From assembly GCA_951800675.1 (NCBI GenBank), contig CATOKC010000080.1, forward strand, positions 1 to 15,699: a DNA stretch of 15,699 nt, given 5' to 3'. Positions 5,572 to 14,003 of the stretch are shown here, one piece after another. The notes below the pieces were generated by a model, which was not told the DNA's origin, made no database searches, and saw only the letters and a list, made by a program, of their open reading frames with translations. The translations under genes were made by a program, and so were the position numbers. Numbering within the stretch: position 1 is the stretch's first letter; each line of letters starts with the position of its first letter. This stretch comes from an uncultured Oscillibacter sp. Lineage in GTDB: Bacteria; Bacillota_A; Clostridia; Oscillospirales; Oscillospiraceae.

Positions 5572-6588
5572 ATGATTGTCATTTTGAAGCACAACCCCAA
5601 CCGGGACCAATTGGACAGCCTCATCTCCTGGCTCCAGGAAAAGGGCGTCACCATCCACACCAGCATCGGCGAGGCCAACACCATCCTGGGCCTGGTGGGA
5701 GACACCTCCAAGCTGGACATCGACCTCATCGCCGCCCTGGATATCGTCGAGGACGTGAAGCGGGTCCAGGAGCCCTATAAGAACGCCAACCGGAAGTTCC
5801 ACCCGGAGGATACCGTCATCCCCGTGGGGAACACCCAGATCGGCGGCGGCACGTTGACCATCATGGCGGGCCCCTGCTCCGTGGAGAGCGAGGAGCAGGT
5901 GGTGGCCATCGCCAAGGCGGTGAAGGCCAGCGGGGCCACCATGCTCCGGGGCGGGGCCTTCAAGCCCCGGACCTCCCCCTACGCCTTCCAGGGCCTGGGG
6001 GCCACGGGCCTGGAGTACTTGAAGACCGCCCGGCAGGAGACGGGGCTTCCCATTGTGACGGAGCTGATGGACGTGACCCAGCTGCCCCTCTTTCAGGACG
6101 TGGACGTCATCCAGATCGGGGCCCGGAATATGCAGAACTTCGACCTTTTGAAGGCCGTGGGCCACCAGGACAAGCCCGTCATGATCAAGCGGGGCATGTC
6201 CGCCACCTTCGAGGAGTGGCTGATGAGCGCCGAATACGTCATGGCCAGCGGAAACGAGCACGTGATTCTCTGCGAGCGGGGCATCCGCACCTTCGAGAGC
6301 TACACCCGGAACACCCTGGACCTCTCCGCCATTCCGGTGATGCGCCAGCTCACCCACCTGCCCATCATCGTGGACCCCAGCCACGCCACGGGCAAGTACT
6401 GGCTGGTGGAGCCCATGGCCCGGGCCGCCGTGGCGGCGGGGACCGACGGGCTCCAGATTGAGGTCCACAACGACCCGGCCCACGCCCTGTGCGACGGGCC
6501 GCAGTCCTTGAAGCCGGAGGTCTTTGACCCCCTGGCGAAGAAGCTTTTGAAGCTCCACGCCGTGATGCGGGAGCTGGACAACGAGTAA
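5572..6588 (+). CDS. aroF: DAHP synthase (3-deoxy-7-phosphoheptulonate synthase)
   Basis: First step of the shikimate pathway: condenses phosphoenolpyruvate with erythrose 4-phosphate to give DAHP, in the cytoplasm. The 338-residue protein has a small N-terminal ferredoxin-like domain (about 1-65) followed by a TIM barrel, as in Thermotoga maritima DAHP synthase, where the extra domain mediates feedback inhibition by Tyr and Phe. Catalytic elements: GPCSVE (100-105), [12 protein letters not shown] (126-137), IGARNMQNF (182-190), IKRG (205-208), CERGIRTFE (234-242), DPSHATG (268-274). Metal ligands are C102, H271, E297 and D308. AGGAGG lies just upstream of the ATG. It is the first structural gene after the attenuator; control is thus probably both transcriptional and allosteric (the latter inferred from the domain). 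Confidence 0.97.
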   Translation: MIVILKHNPNRDQLDSLISWLQEKGVTIHTSIGEANTILGLVGDTSKLDIDLIAALDIVEDVKRVQEPYKNANRKFHPEDTVIPVGNTQIGGGTLTIMAGPCSVESEEQVVAIAKAVKASGATMLRGGAFKPRTSPYAFQGLGATGLEYLKTARQETGLPIVTELMDVTQLPLFQDVDVIQIGARNMQNFDLLKAVGHQDKPVMIKRGMSATFEEWLMSAEYVMASGNEHVILCERGIRTFESYTRNTLDLSAIPVMRQLTHLPIIVDPSHATGKYWLVEPMARAAVAAGTDGLQIEVHNDPAHALCDGPQSLKPEVFDPLAKKLLKLHAVMRELDNE

Positions 6589-6600
6589 GGAGGGCGGGAG

Positions 6601-7437
6601 ATGAACGTCGGCATTGTGGGCCTGGGGCTCATCGGCGGCTCCATGGCGAAAAGCGTCAAGGCCCGGACGGCCCACACCGTCTACGGCGCGGACCTGGACC
6701 AGGAGACCATGGCCCTGGCCCGGATGAGCGGGGCCATCGACGGCCCCCTGACGGAGGAGAACCTGCCCCGGTGCGATTTGCTCCTGGTTGCCATCTGCCC
6801 CGGCGCGGCGGTGAAGTGGGTGCGGGACCACGCGGGCCAGATCGCCAAATCCGCCATCGTGGTGGACCTGTGCGGCGTGAAGCGGGTGGTGGTGGAGGCC
6901 CTGGCCCCCCTGGCGGAGGAACATGGCTTTGCCTACATCGGCGGGCACCCCATGGCGGGACGGGAGCGGGGCGGCTTCACCGCCTCTTCCGAGGATTTGT
7001 ACGTGGGGGCCTCCATGATTCTCACCCCGGACAAGCGGACGGATATGCAGCTTCTGGAGACGCTGAAAGCCTTCTTCCTGGACATCGGCTTTGCCGGGCT
7101 CACCTTCTCGGACCCGGAGGAGCACGACCGCATCATCGCCTTCACCTCCCAGCTGGCCCACATCACCTCCAGCGCCTATGTAAAATCGCCGGAGGCCCAG
7201 CGCCGCCGGGGCTTTTCCGCCGGAAGCTTCCAGGACATGACCCGGGTGGCCCGGCTGGACGAGGACATGTGGACGGAGCTGTTTTTGGACGACGCGGACT
7301 ATTTGGTGAAGGAGCTGGATATTCTGATTGAGAACCTCACCGCCTATTCCCAGGCCCTGAAATCCGGCGACGCGGAGCGGGTCCGGGCCCTTCTCCGGGA
7401 GGGCCGGGAGCTGAAAGCCACCGCCGGAGGAAATTGA
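6601..7437 (+). CDS. tyrA: Prephenate dehydrogenase
   Basis: Oxidatively decarboxylates prephenate to 4-hydroxyphenylpyruvate, the tyrosine branch. The 278-residue protein has an N-terminal Rossmann domain: GIVGLGLIGGS (4-14) and an acidic residue after the second strand (YGADLD, 28-33), which suggests NAD rather than NADP. The prephenate-binding GGHPMAG is at 114-120. The helical C-terminal domain contains EEHDRIIAFTSQLAH (173-187). Unlike the roughly 370-residue Bacillus enzyme it has no C-terminal ACT domain, so allosteric tyrosine inhibition through ACT is not expected. It starts 12 bases after aroF with its own RBS (AAGGAGG), within the operon. Confidence 0.96.
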   Translation: MNVGIVGLGLIGGSMAKSVKARTAHTVYGADLDQETMALARMSGAIDGPLTEENLPRCDLLLVAICPGAAVKWVRDHAGQIAKSAIVVDLCGVKRVVVEALAPLAEEHGFAYIGGHPMAGRERGGFTASSEDLYVGASMILTPDKRTDMQLLETLKAFFLDIGFAGLTFSDPEEHDRIIAFTSQLAHITSSAYVKSPEAQRRRGFSAGSFQDMTRVARLDEDMWTELFLDDADYLVKELDILIENLTAYSQALKSGDAERVRALLREGRELKATAGGN

Positions 7438-7450
7438 AGGAGGACCGCCC

Positions 7451-8518
7451 ATGCCGGACTATAAAGAGATACGGGTGAACACCGTTCCCGCCTATACGGC
7501 CGCCATCGGCCCAGGCCTTTTGAAGGACTGCGGCCAGCGGCTGCGGGAGGCCGTTCCCCCCTGCCATATGGCGGTGGTCACGGATTCCATCGTGGGGCCG
7601 CTGTACCTGGAGACGGTAACGGAGAGCTTAAAAGCGGCGGGCTATGCCGTCAGTACCTTTGAATTTCCCGCCGGGGAGGAGAGCAAGAACCTCTCCACCC
7701 TGTTGGACATCCTGGAGTTTCTGGCAAAGGAGCGCCTGACCCGCTCCGACTGCCTCGTCGCCCTGGGCGGCGGCGTGGTGGGGGACATGGCGGGCTTTGC
7801 CGCCGCCGTGTACCTCCGGGGCGTCCGGTATGCGCAGATGCCGACGACCCTGCTCTCCGCCGTGGACTCCTCCGTGGGGGGCAAGACCGCCATTGACTTA
7901 AAGGCCGGGAAGAATCTGGCCGGGGCCTTCCTCCAGCCCGCCGCCGTGCTGTGCGATACGGACTGCCTGAAAACCCTGCCGCCAGAGGTCTTTGCCGACG
8001 GGGCGGCGGAGGCGGTGAAAACCGGGGTCCTCTGCGACGAGGGCCTGTTCGCCCTCTTTGAGGACGGCACGCTGAAAGCGGACCCGGCGGAGGTTATCGC
8101 CCGGTGCGTGGAATACAAGGCCGGAGTGGTGGAGCGGGACGAGAAGGAGCAGGGAGAGCGGAAGCTCTTGAACCTGGGCCACACCGTGGGCCACGCCATT
8201 GAAAAATGCAGCGGATATACGGTTCCCCACGGCCACGCCGTGGCGGCGGGGCTGGCCATAATCGCCCGGGCCGCCGAGGCCCTAGAGTGGACGGAGGAGC
8301 CCATCGCCAATCGAATCGGCGCGTGTCTTGCGAAAAACGCCCTGCCCGTCTCCACGCAGTTCTCCCCGGAGGCCCTGGCGGAGGCGGCGCTTGCGGATAA
8401 GAAGCGCTCCGGCGGAAGCATCACCCTGGTGGTTCCAAAGCGCATCGGCCTGTGCGAATTGAAAACCGTGCCCGTGGCGGAACTGCTGCCCGTCATCCGG
8501 GCGGGATGGGAGGCGTAG
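7451..8518 (+). CDS. aroB: 3-dehydroquinate synthase
   Basis: Second shikimate step: converts DAHP to 3-dehydroquinate using NAD and a divalent metal. At 355 residues it is of standard length. Signature stretches are GGGVVGDMAGF (106-116, NAD-binding), PTTLLSAVDSSVGGKTAID (131-149) and NLGHTVGHAIE (241-251). The zinc ligands by family alignment are E187, H244 and H260; the 16-residue gap between the two histidines is the same as in the Aspergillus enzyme. It starts 13 bases after tyrA with AGGAGG upstream; its stop codon is immediately followed by the aroA start (TAGATG). Confidence 0.97.
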   Translation: MPDYKEIRVNTVPAYTAAIGPGLLKDCGQRLREAVPPCHMAVVTDSIVGPLYLETVTESLKAAGYAVSTFEFPAGEESKNLSTLLDILEFLAKERLTRSDCLVALGGGVVGDMAGFAAAVYLRGVRYAQMPTTLLSAVDSSVGGKTAIDLKAGKNLAGAFLQPAAVLCDTDCLKTLPPEVFADGAAEAVKTGVLCDEGLFALFEDGTLKADPAEVIARCVEYKAGVVERDEKEQGERKLLNLGHTVGHAIEKCSGYTVPHGHAVAAGLAIIARAAEALEWTEEPIANRIGACLAKNALPVSTQFSPEALAEAALADKKRSGGSITLVVPKRIGLCELKTVPVAELLPVIRAGWEA

Positions 8519-9742
8519 ATGGACGTCAAGATCACCCCCCGCCGCCTCTCCGGCGTGGTCACGCCGCCTCCCAGCAAGTCCCTGGCTCACCGCTGGATTC
8601 TCGCCGCCGCCCTGGCGGCGGGGACCAGCGTGGTCAAGAACGTGGCCTTCTCCGAGGATATCGAGGCCACCCTCCGCTGTATGGAGGCCCTGGGGGCCTC
8701 CTGGGAGACCAGGGAGGACCGCCTTCAAATTGCCGGAATCGGCGGGGAGCGCCGTCTCTTCGGGGACCTGCCCCAGTTCGACTGCGGGGAATCCGGGTCC
8801 ACCCTGCGCTTTTTGATTCCCATTGCCCTGACGGTGGACCAGGGGGGCGTGTTCACCGGCCGGGGACGGCTGATGGAGCGGCCCCAGCAGCCCTATTTCG
8901 ACCTCTTTGACCGGCGGGGGATTTCCTACGCCCTGGAGGACGGCACCCTCACCGTCCGGGGGAGCCTTTCCCCCGGGGAATACCGCCTCCGGGGGGACGT
9001 GTCCAGCCAGTTTTTCACCGGCCTTTTGATGGCCCTGCCCCTGCTGGAGGGGCCCAGCGTGGTGATCAGCACCACGAAGCTGGAATCCGCCTCCTACACC
9101 TCCATGACCATGGGCGTGCTGGCCCGGTGCGGCGTCCATGTCCGCTGGTCCCCGGCGCTGAACGGCTTTGGCGTCGAGCCGGGGATTTACAGCCCCTTTG
9201 AGGAGACTGTGGAGGCGGACTGGTCCCAGGCGGCCTTTTGGTACGCCGCCCTCTCCCTGGGAAGCAACCTGCGGCTTCGGGGCCTCAAGGGCCAGTCGGC
9301 CCAGGGGGACGCGGCGGTGGTGGGCCACTACAAAAAGCTGGCCCTTACGGGCGAGGTGAAAATCAACCTCTCCGACTGCCCGGACCTCCTGCCGCCCCTG
9401 GCGGTCATGGCCGCCGTCCGCCGGGGGACCACCCATTTCACCCACGCCGCCCGCCTCCGCCTGAAGGAGAGCGACCGCCTGACAACCGTGGCCCGGATGC
9501 TGAAAGCCCTGGGGGGCGCGGTCAGCGAGGAGGAGGACGGACTGACGGTTTACGGCGTCTCCACCCTTCCCGGCGGCGTGGTGGACGGGGCCAACGACCA
9601 CCGAATCGTCATGGCCGCCGCCATCGCCGCCACCCGGTGCCAGGGGCCTGTCGTCATCCGGGGGGCGGAGGCGGTGAAAAAGTCCTACCCCAACTTCTGG
9701 CGGGATTACGAGAACCTGGGAGGTGCGGTCCATGTCCTCTGA
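8519..9742 (+). CDS. aroA: EPSP synthase (3-phosphoshikimate 1-carboxyvinyltransferase)
   Basis: Sixth shikimate step: transfers the enolpyruvyl group of PEP to shikimate 3-phosphate; this is the glyphosate target enzyme. At 407 residues it is slightly shorter than E. coli AroA (about 427). Key motifs: PPSKSLAHR (17-25, with K20 and R25 contacting substrate), DCGESGSTLRF (88-98, the PEP-binding loop in its clostridial form), SSQF (162-165), DCPDLLPP (286-293, with D289 the likely catalytic base), KESDRL (316-321) and NDHRI (359-363). The PEP loop differs from the classic LGNAGTAMRP sequence, so glyphosate sensitivity cannot be read from it. The gene abuts aroB with no gap (GGGAGG serves as RBS inside the aroB end) and overlaps aroC by 11 bases. 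Confidence 0.97.
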   Translation: MDVKITPRRLSGVVTPPPSKSLAHRWILAAALAAGTSVVKNVAFSEDIEATLRCMEALGASWETREDRLQIAGIGGERRLFGDLPQFDCGESGSTLRFLIPIALTVDQGGVFTGRGRLMERPQQPYFDLFDRRGISYALEDGTLTVRGSLSPGEYRLRGDVSSQFFTGLLMALPLLEGPSVVISTTKLESASYTSMTMGVLARCGVHVRWSPALNGFGVEPGIYSPFEETVEADWSQAAFWYAALSLGSNLRLRGLKGQSAQGDAAVVGHYKKLALTGEVKINLSDCPDLLPPLAVMAAVRRGTTHFTHAARLRLKESDRLTTVARMLKALGGAVSEEEDGLTVYGVSTLPGGVVDGANDHRIVMAAAIAATRCQGPVVIRGAEAVKKSYPNFWRDYENLGGAVHVL

Positions 9743-10823
9743 GTTTGGTAACATTCTCCGCGTCAGCGTCTTCGGCCAGTCCCACGGAAAGGCCATCGGC
9801 GTGGTGGTGGACGGCCTCCCCGCCGGGGAGGCGATTGACCTGGAGGAGCTCCAGCGCTTCCTGGACCGCCGGAGGCCGGGAACGGGCCCCCTCTCCACCG
9901 CCCGGAAGGAAACCGACGTGCCGGAGTTCCTCTCCGGCCTGGAGGGGGGAAAGACCTGCGGCGCGCCGCTGTGCGCCGTGATAAAAAACGCGGACCAGCA
10001 CTCGAAGGACTACGGCGAGCTTGCCGACAAGCCCCGGCCGGGCCACGCGGATTTCACCGCCTGGGCCAAGTGGGGCGGCCACGCCGACATGCGGGGCGGG
10101 GGCCACTTCTCCGGGCGGCTGACGGCGCCCCTGTGCGTGGCCGGAGGGATTGCCAAGCAGATTCTGGCCCGCCGGGGAATCTTCGTGGGGGCCCACCTGG
10201 CCTCTGTGGCGGGGATTCGCGACCGGCCCTTCCCCCTGTACCCCACGGCGGCGCTCTTTTCAGAAATCGCCGCCAAGCCCTTCCCCGTCCTGGACGAGGA
10301 GGTGGGGGAACGGATGCGCGCCGCTATTTTGGAGGCGAGGAACGATTTGGACAGCGTGGGGGGCGTCATCGAGTGCGCCGCCGCCGGCCTGCCGCCCGGG
10401 CTGGGAGAGCCCATGTTCGGCGGCGTAGAGAACCGCCTGGCCGCGGCCCTTTTCGGCATCCCCGCCGTGAAGGGCGTGGAGTTTGGCGAGGGCTTCCGGG
10501 CGGCGGAGCTCCGGGGCTCGGAGAACAACGACCCCTTTACCCTGGAGGACGGCAAAATCCGGGCGGAGACCAACCGCGCCGGAGGCGTCCTGGGGGGCAT
10601 CACCACGGGGATGCCCCTGGTGCTCCGGGCGGCGGTGAAGCCCACGCCGTCCATTGGGAAGGCCCAGAAAACCGTCCGCCTCTCCCGGATGGAGGCGGCG
10701 GAGCTGGCCGTTCACGGGCGGCACGACCCCTGCGTGGCCCACCGGGCGGTGCCGGTGGTGGAGGCGGTGACGGCCGCCGTACTTTTGGATATGCTGTTGG
10801 AGGGAAATCATGGAACTTTCTGA
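9732..10823 (+). CDS. aroC: Chorismate synthase
   Basis: Last common step: converts EPSP to chorismate, using reduced FMN as a cofactor without net redox change. It is 363 residues long. Motifs: FGQSHGKAIGVVVDGLPAG (14-32, with H18), RPGHAD (102-107, with H105), RGGGHFSGR (121-129), ETNRAGGVLGGITTG (279-293) and GRHDPCVAHRAVPVVEA (329-345, with D332); these His and Asp residues are the conserved acid-base groups of the family. I chose the ATG at 9732 because GGGAGG (9718-9723) lies eight bases ahead; a GTG at 9723 would sit on that RBS. The start is inside the end of aroA and the end overlaps pheA by 14 bases, so translation is likely coupled. Confidence 0.96.
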   Translation: MSSEFGNILRVSVFGQSHGKAIGVVVDGLPAGEAIDLEELQRFLDRRRPGTGPLSTARKETDVPEFLSGLEGGKTCGAPLCAVIKNADQHSKDYGELADKPRPGHADFTAWAKWGGHADMRGGGHFSGRLTAPLCVAGGIAKQILARRGIFVGAHLASVAGIRDRPFPLYPTAALFSEIAAKPFPVLDEEVGERMRAAILEARNDLDSVGGVIECAAAGLPPGLGEPMFGGVENRLAAALFGIPAVKGVEFGEGFRAAELRGSENNDPFTLEDGKIRAETNRAGGVLGGITTGMPLVLRAAVKPTPSIGKAQKTVRLSRMEAAELAVHGRHDPCVAHRAVPVVEAVTAAVLLDMLLEGNHGTF

Positions 10824-11946
10824 TATCCGCGCCAAGATTGACGCCGTAGACGAGCAATTGCTGAAGCTCTTTCTGGAGCGCATGGACCTGGCGGAGGAAG
10901 TCGCCGCCTATAAAAACGAGCACCATCTCCCCATTTTGAACAAGGAGCGGGAGCGGGCGGTGCTGGCCAAGGTGACGGAGAGCGCCGGAAGCCGGGAGCG
11001 CTACGCCTACCACCTCTTCTCCACCCTGTTCGAGCTGGCCCGGTCCCGCCAGGCGGAGCTCATCGACGCGCCCACCAAGGTGGGGGCCCAGGTCCGGGCG
11101 TGCCTTGAAAACCGGGACCAGCTCTTCCCCCAGACGGGATTGGTCGCCTGTCAGGGCATCGAGGGGGGCAATTCCCAGGCGGCCTGTGACAAGATGTTCC
11201 CCCGGGGCGGCATCATGTACGTCAAGACCTTTGACGCGGTGGTCTCCGCTGTGGAGGCGGGCTTTTGCAGGTTCGGCGTGCTGCCCATTGAAAACAGCTC
11301 CAACGGCTCCGTCCGGGCGGTGTATGAGCTTTTGCAGGAGCACAGCCTGACCATCGTCCGCTCCACCCGGCTTTGCATCCGCCATGAGCTTTTGGCCCTC
11401 CCGGGGGTGAAGCCGGAGGAGATTACGGAAATCTACTCCCATCCCCAGGCCATCGGCCAGTGCGGCCGCTTCTTAGACGGCCTCAAGGGAGTCAAGGTCA
11501 TCCCCTGCGACAACACCGCCGTGGCGGCGAAGCTGGTGGCCGAGTCGGGAAATAAGCGCGCCGCCGCCATCTCCTCCCACCCCTGCGCGGCGCTGTACGG
11601 CCTGGAGTGCGTCAACGGCCAAATCCAAAACAGCGACAACAACTACACCCGCTTCATCTGCGTGGCCAAGGACCCGGCCATCTACGCCGGAGCCAGCCGG
11701 GTCAGCCTGATTATCGCCTTTGAGAACAAGCCCGGGGCCCTGTATGAGATGCTCTCCAAGCTGGCGGCCCTGGATATCAACATGACCAAGCTGGAGTCCT
11801 GCCCTGTCAGCGGCAGCGACTTCGAGTTCATCTTCTTCATCGAGCTGGAGGCGGACCTCCGGGACCCCAGCGTCCGGGCCTGCCTGGAGGAGATGGAGCG
11901 CAGCTGCGCCCGGTTCCACTTCCTGGGGAACTACGCGGAAGTATGA
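10810..11946 (+). CDS. pheA: Bifunctional chorismate mutase / prephenate dehydratase
   Basis: The phenylalanine branch enzyme: rearranges chorismate to prephenate, then dehydrates it to phenylpyruvate. The 378-residue protein has three parts. An AroQ-type helical chorismate mutase covers about 1-90, with R7, K35 and the KERERAVL helix (45-52). The prephenate dehydratase domain covers about 105-290, with PIENSSNGSV (159-168) and the catalytic NNYTRF (277-282, T280). A C-terminal ACT domain covers about 297-375, with the phenylalanine-binding motifs GALY (309-312) and ESCP (329-332). The second is ESRP in E. coli, so the Arg is replaced by Cys, which could alter feedback. The mutase also supplies prephenate to TyrA, since no separate mutase is present. 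It overlaps aroC by 14 bases and aroE by four (ATGA). Confidence 0.97.
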   Translation: MELSDIRAKIDAVDEQLLKLFLERMDLAEEVAAYKNEHHLPILNKERERAVLAKVTESAGSRERYAYHLFSTLFELARSRQAELIDAPTKVGAQVRACLENRDQLFPQTGLVACQGIEGGNSQAACDKMFPRGGIMYVKTFDAVVSAVEAGFCRFGVLPIENSSNGSVRAVYELLQEHSLTIVRSTRLCIRHELLALPGVKPEEITEIYSHPQAIGQCGRFLDGLKGVKVIPCDNTAVAAKLVAESGNKRAAAISSHPCAALYGLECVNGQIQNSDNNYTRFICVAKDPAIYAGASRVSLIIAFENKPGALYEMLSKLAALDINMTKLESCPVSGSDFEFIFFIELEADLRDPSVRACLEEMERSCARFHFLGNYAEV

Positions 11947-13175
11947 GCGAAAAGTGTTACGGCCTTCTGGGCCGCCGCCTGGGCCACAGCTGGTCCGTTC
12001 CCATCCACAAGGCCCTGGGCCGCGAGGGCTACCGCCTCTTTGAGCTGGAGCCCGAGCAGCTGGGGGATTTTCTCCGCCGGGAGGACGTCGGCGGGCTGAA
12101 CGTCACGATTCCCTACAAGCGGGACGTGATGAGATTCTGCGACGTGATCGACCCGGCGGCGGAGGCCATTGGAAGCGTAAACACCCTGGTCCGCCGGGAC
12201 GGGAAGCTGGCGGGCTATAACACGGACATCGACGGCTTTTTGTATATGCTCCGCCGGGCGGGGATTTCTCTCAAGGGAAAGAACGTGGTGATCCTGGGCG
12301 GCGGCGGGGCCTCCCTCACCGCCCAGGCGGCGGCGAGGAGGGAGGGAGCCCGGGAGATCGCGGTGATCTCCCGCTCCGGGCCGGACAATTATGAAACCCT
12401 GCCGGACCGCCACGGCGGCGCGGAGGTCCTCATCAACACCACCCCCGTGGGCATGTGGCCCCATATGGACGGGGCCCCTGTGGACCCGCGCCGCCTCCCG
12501 GGCCTGACGGACGTGGCGGACGTGATTTACAACCCCGGGCGGACGGACCTCCTTTTACAGGCGGAGGCGCTGGGCCTCCGCCATGCCGGGGGGCTTTCCA
12601 TGCTGGTCCACCAGGCCAAGCGGGCGGAGGAGCTGTTTTTTGATAAGCCCATCCCCGACGGGGAGACGGAGGCCATCACCGCCCGGCTTTGGCGGGAGAT
12701 GACCAACCTCGTGCTGGTGGGGATGCCCGGCAGCGGCAAGACCACCGTGGGCAAGCTCCTGGCGGAGCGGTCCGGGAAACCCTTCGTGGACCTGGACGGG
12801 GAAATCGCCCGCCGGGCGGGCATGTCCATCCCGGAGATGTTCGCCTCCCAGGGAGAGGGCGCTTTCCGGCGGCTGGAGCACGAGGTTTTAACGGAGGCCT
12901 GCGCCAAGAGCGGGCAGATCATCGCGACCGGCGGCGGAGCCGTCCTCCGGGAGGAGAACCGGGCCGCCATGCGCCGCACGGGCCGGGTGTACCGCCTCCG
13001 GCGGAGGCTGGAGGACCTGCCCACCGAGGGCCGCCCCCTCTCCCAGGCCGGGAAGCTGGAGGAGATGGAGCGCCTCCGGGACCCGCTGTACCGGGCGGCG
13101 GCGGACCGGGAGATTTGGAACGTCAACAGCCCGGCGGAAGCCGCCGGAGAAATTTGGAGGGATTTTTATGAGTGA
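11943..13175 (+). CDS. aroE-aroK: Fused shikimate dehydrogenase - shikimate kinase
   Basis: One 410-residue chain carries two consecutive pathway activities. Residues 1 to about 250 are AroE: GHSWSVPIH (14-22), NVTIPYK (53-59, catalytic K59), NTDIDG (93-98, D95), an NADP-binding GGGGAS (119-124) and INTTPVGM (164-171). It reduces 3-dehydroshikimate to shikimate. Residues about 254-410 are shikimate kinase: Walker A GMPGSGKT (260-267), VDLDGEIARR (282-291, with D284 and D286), FRRLE (308-312), TGGGAV (329-334) and the lid GRPLSQ (363-368). It makes shikimate 3-phosphate from ATP. The two domains are joined at LWREMTNLVLVG (249-260) with almost no linker and no frameshift. The start overlaps the pheA stop by four bases with only a weak RBS, so it probably depends on coupled translation. 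Confidence 0.95.
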   Translation: MSEKCYGLLGRRLGHSWSVPIHKALGREGYRLFELEPEQLGDFLRREDVGGLNVTIPYKRDVMRFCDVIDPAAEAIGSVNTLVRRDGKLAGYNTDIDGFLYMLRRAGISLKGKNVVILGGGGASLTAQAAARREGAREIAVISRSGPDNYETLPDRHGGAEVLINTTPVGMWPHMDGAPVDPRRLPGLTDVADVIYNPGRTDLLLQAEALGLRHAGGLSMLVHQAKRAEELFFDKPIPDGETEAITARLWREMTNLVLVGMPGSGKTTVGKLLAERSGKPFVDLDGEIARRAGMSIPEMFASQGEGAFRRLEHEVLTEACAKSGQIIATGGGAVLREENRAAMRRTGRVYRLRRRLEDLPTEGRPLSQAGKLEEMERLRDPLYRAAADREIWNVNSPAEAAGEIWRDFYE

Positions 13176-13608
13176 GAAAAAGAAGCGCATCCTGGTGATC
13201 AACGGCCCCAACATGAATTTGCTGGGCATCCGCCAGCCGGAAATCTACGGCAACACGGACTACGTGGATCTGGAGAATATGATCACCGCCGAGGCGGAAA
13301 CGCTGGGGGTAACGGTCTCCTTCTTCCAGTCCAACCACGAGGGGGATTTGGTGGACGCCATCCAGCAGGCCTACTTCGACAAGGTGGACGGCATCCTGAT
13401 TAACCCCGGAGCCTACACCCACACCAGCATCGCCCTGCTGGATGCGGTGAAGTCCGTGGGCATTCCCACGGTGGAGGTCCATATTTCAGACCCCGACGCC
13501 CGGGAGGAATTCCGCCACGTCTCCTACATCCGGGACGCCTGCGTCGGCAGCATCCGGGGCCGGGGCGTCCAGGGCTATCTGGCTGGCCTGAAGCTCCTGG
13601 CGGAGTGA
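13168..13608 (+). CDS. aroQ: Type II 3-dehydroquinate dehydratase
   Basis: Third shikimate step: removes water from 3-dehydroquinate to give 3-dehydroshikimate. The 146-residue size is typical of the type II (dodecameric flavodoxin-like) enzyme, which is unrelated to type I AroD. Motifs: NGPNMNLLGIRQPEIYG (12-28, with the loop Arg R22 and catalytic Tyr Y27), SNHEG (55-59), INPGAYTHTS (78-87) and VEVHISD (102-108, with catalytic H105). It overlaps the aroE-aroK gene by eight bases; GGAGG lies before its ATG. It is the last gene of the operon, followed within 20 bases by a strong terminator. Confidence 0.97.
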   Translation: MSEKKKRILVINGPNMNLLGIRQPEIYGNTDYVDLENMITAEAETLGVTVSFFQSNHEGDLVDAIQQAYFDKVDGILINPGAYTHTSIALLDAVKSVGIPTVEVHISDPDAREEFRHVSYIRDACVGSIRGRGVQGYLAGLKLLAE

Positions 13609-13620
13609 GGAATCCGGTTG

Positions 13621-13653
13621 AAAAACCCGGCCGCTTTGCGGCCGGGTTTTTTT
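13621..13653 (+). terminator. Terminator ending the aro operon, likely bidirectional
   Basis: CCCGGCCGC (13626-13634) pairs with GCGGCCGGG (13638-13646) around TTT, followed by seven T (13647-13653) and preceded by five A (13621-13625). The A-run makes it work on the minus strand too, where the convergent Cys-rich gene ends at 13662. Confidence 0.95.
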
Positions 13654-13661
13654 ATGGACCG

Positions 13662-14003
13662 TTACGCCTTGCAGCCGCAGGGGGAGCAGGGCCCGCAGGA
13701 CCCGCCGTCGGCGCAGGAGATGGTGGGGTCGCAGGTATTCATGCTCACGTCATAGCGCACCGGGATGGTGACGCAGACCCGCTGGGTGACGGTGATGGTG
13801 CTGGAGGTTCCGCAGGGGTCGGTCGCGCAGTTTACCACCGGCACGCCCTGGCAGGCAACCGTAACGGTGCCCAGGGAGGCGGTGGGGACCAAGGTCACCG
13901 GCGCGGTGACGTCCACGCATTGGGTCACGATTTTATTGCAGCCGCTGTCCTCTCCCGGGCAGGGGAGAATGGCCGCGTGCTCATAGGCCTCGTTGATACG
14001 CAA
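13662..14003 (-). CDS. Cysteine-rich small protein, function unknown
   Basis: A 113-residue protein with 13 cysteines and no signal peptide or membrane segment. Residues 24-60 and 68-97 look like two related beta-strand units (QCVDVTAPVTLVP, then QRVCVTIPVRYDV), with alternating Val/Thr strands and Cys at the edges. The tail CGPCSPCGCKA (103-113) is a dense Cys cluster. I recall similar Cys/Val/Thr-rich proteins in Clostridia, some thought to belong to spore surface layers, but I cannot name a family; a spore-coat role is a guess. The start is TTG at 14003, with GAGGG seven bases before it and no in-frame ATG near the N-terminus. It converges on the aro operon and is divergent from the MATE gene. 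On the minus strand, CATAGAAT (14064-14057) resembles a late sporulation sigma -10 box. Confidence 0.72.
   Translation of the reverse strand: MRINEAYEHAAILPCPGEDSGCNKIVTQCVDVTAPVTLVPTASLGTVTVACQGVPVVNCATDPCGTSSTITVTQRVCVTIPVRYDVSMNTCDPTISCADGGSCGPCSPCGCKA

Noticed and set aside
5410..7452. 680-codon minus-strand frame opposite the leader, aroF and tyrA
   Set aside because: Shadow of the real genes on the plus strand; its translation is Gly/His/Val-rich without any domain.
8282..9898. 538-codon minus-strand frame opposite aroB/aroA
   Set aside because: Shadow of aroA; no recognisable protein features and it crosses well-supported genes.
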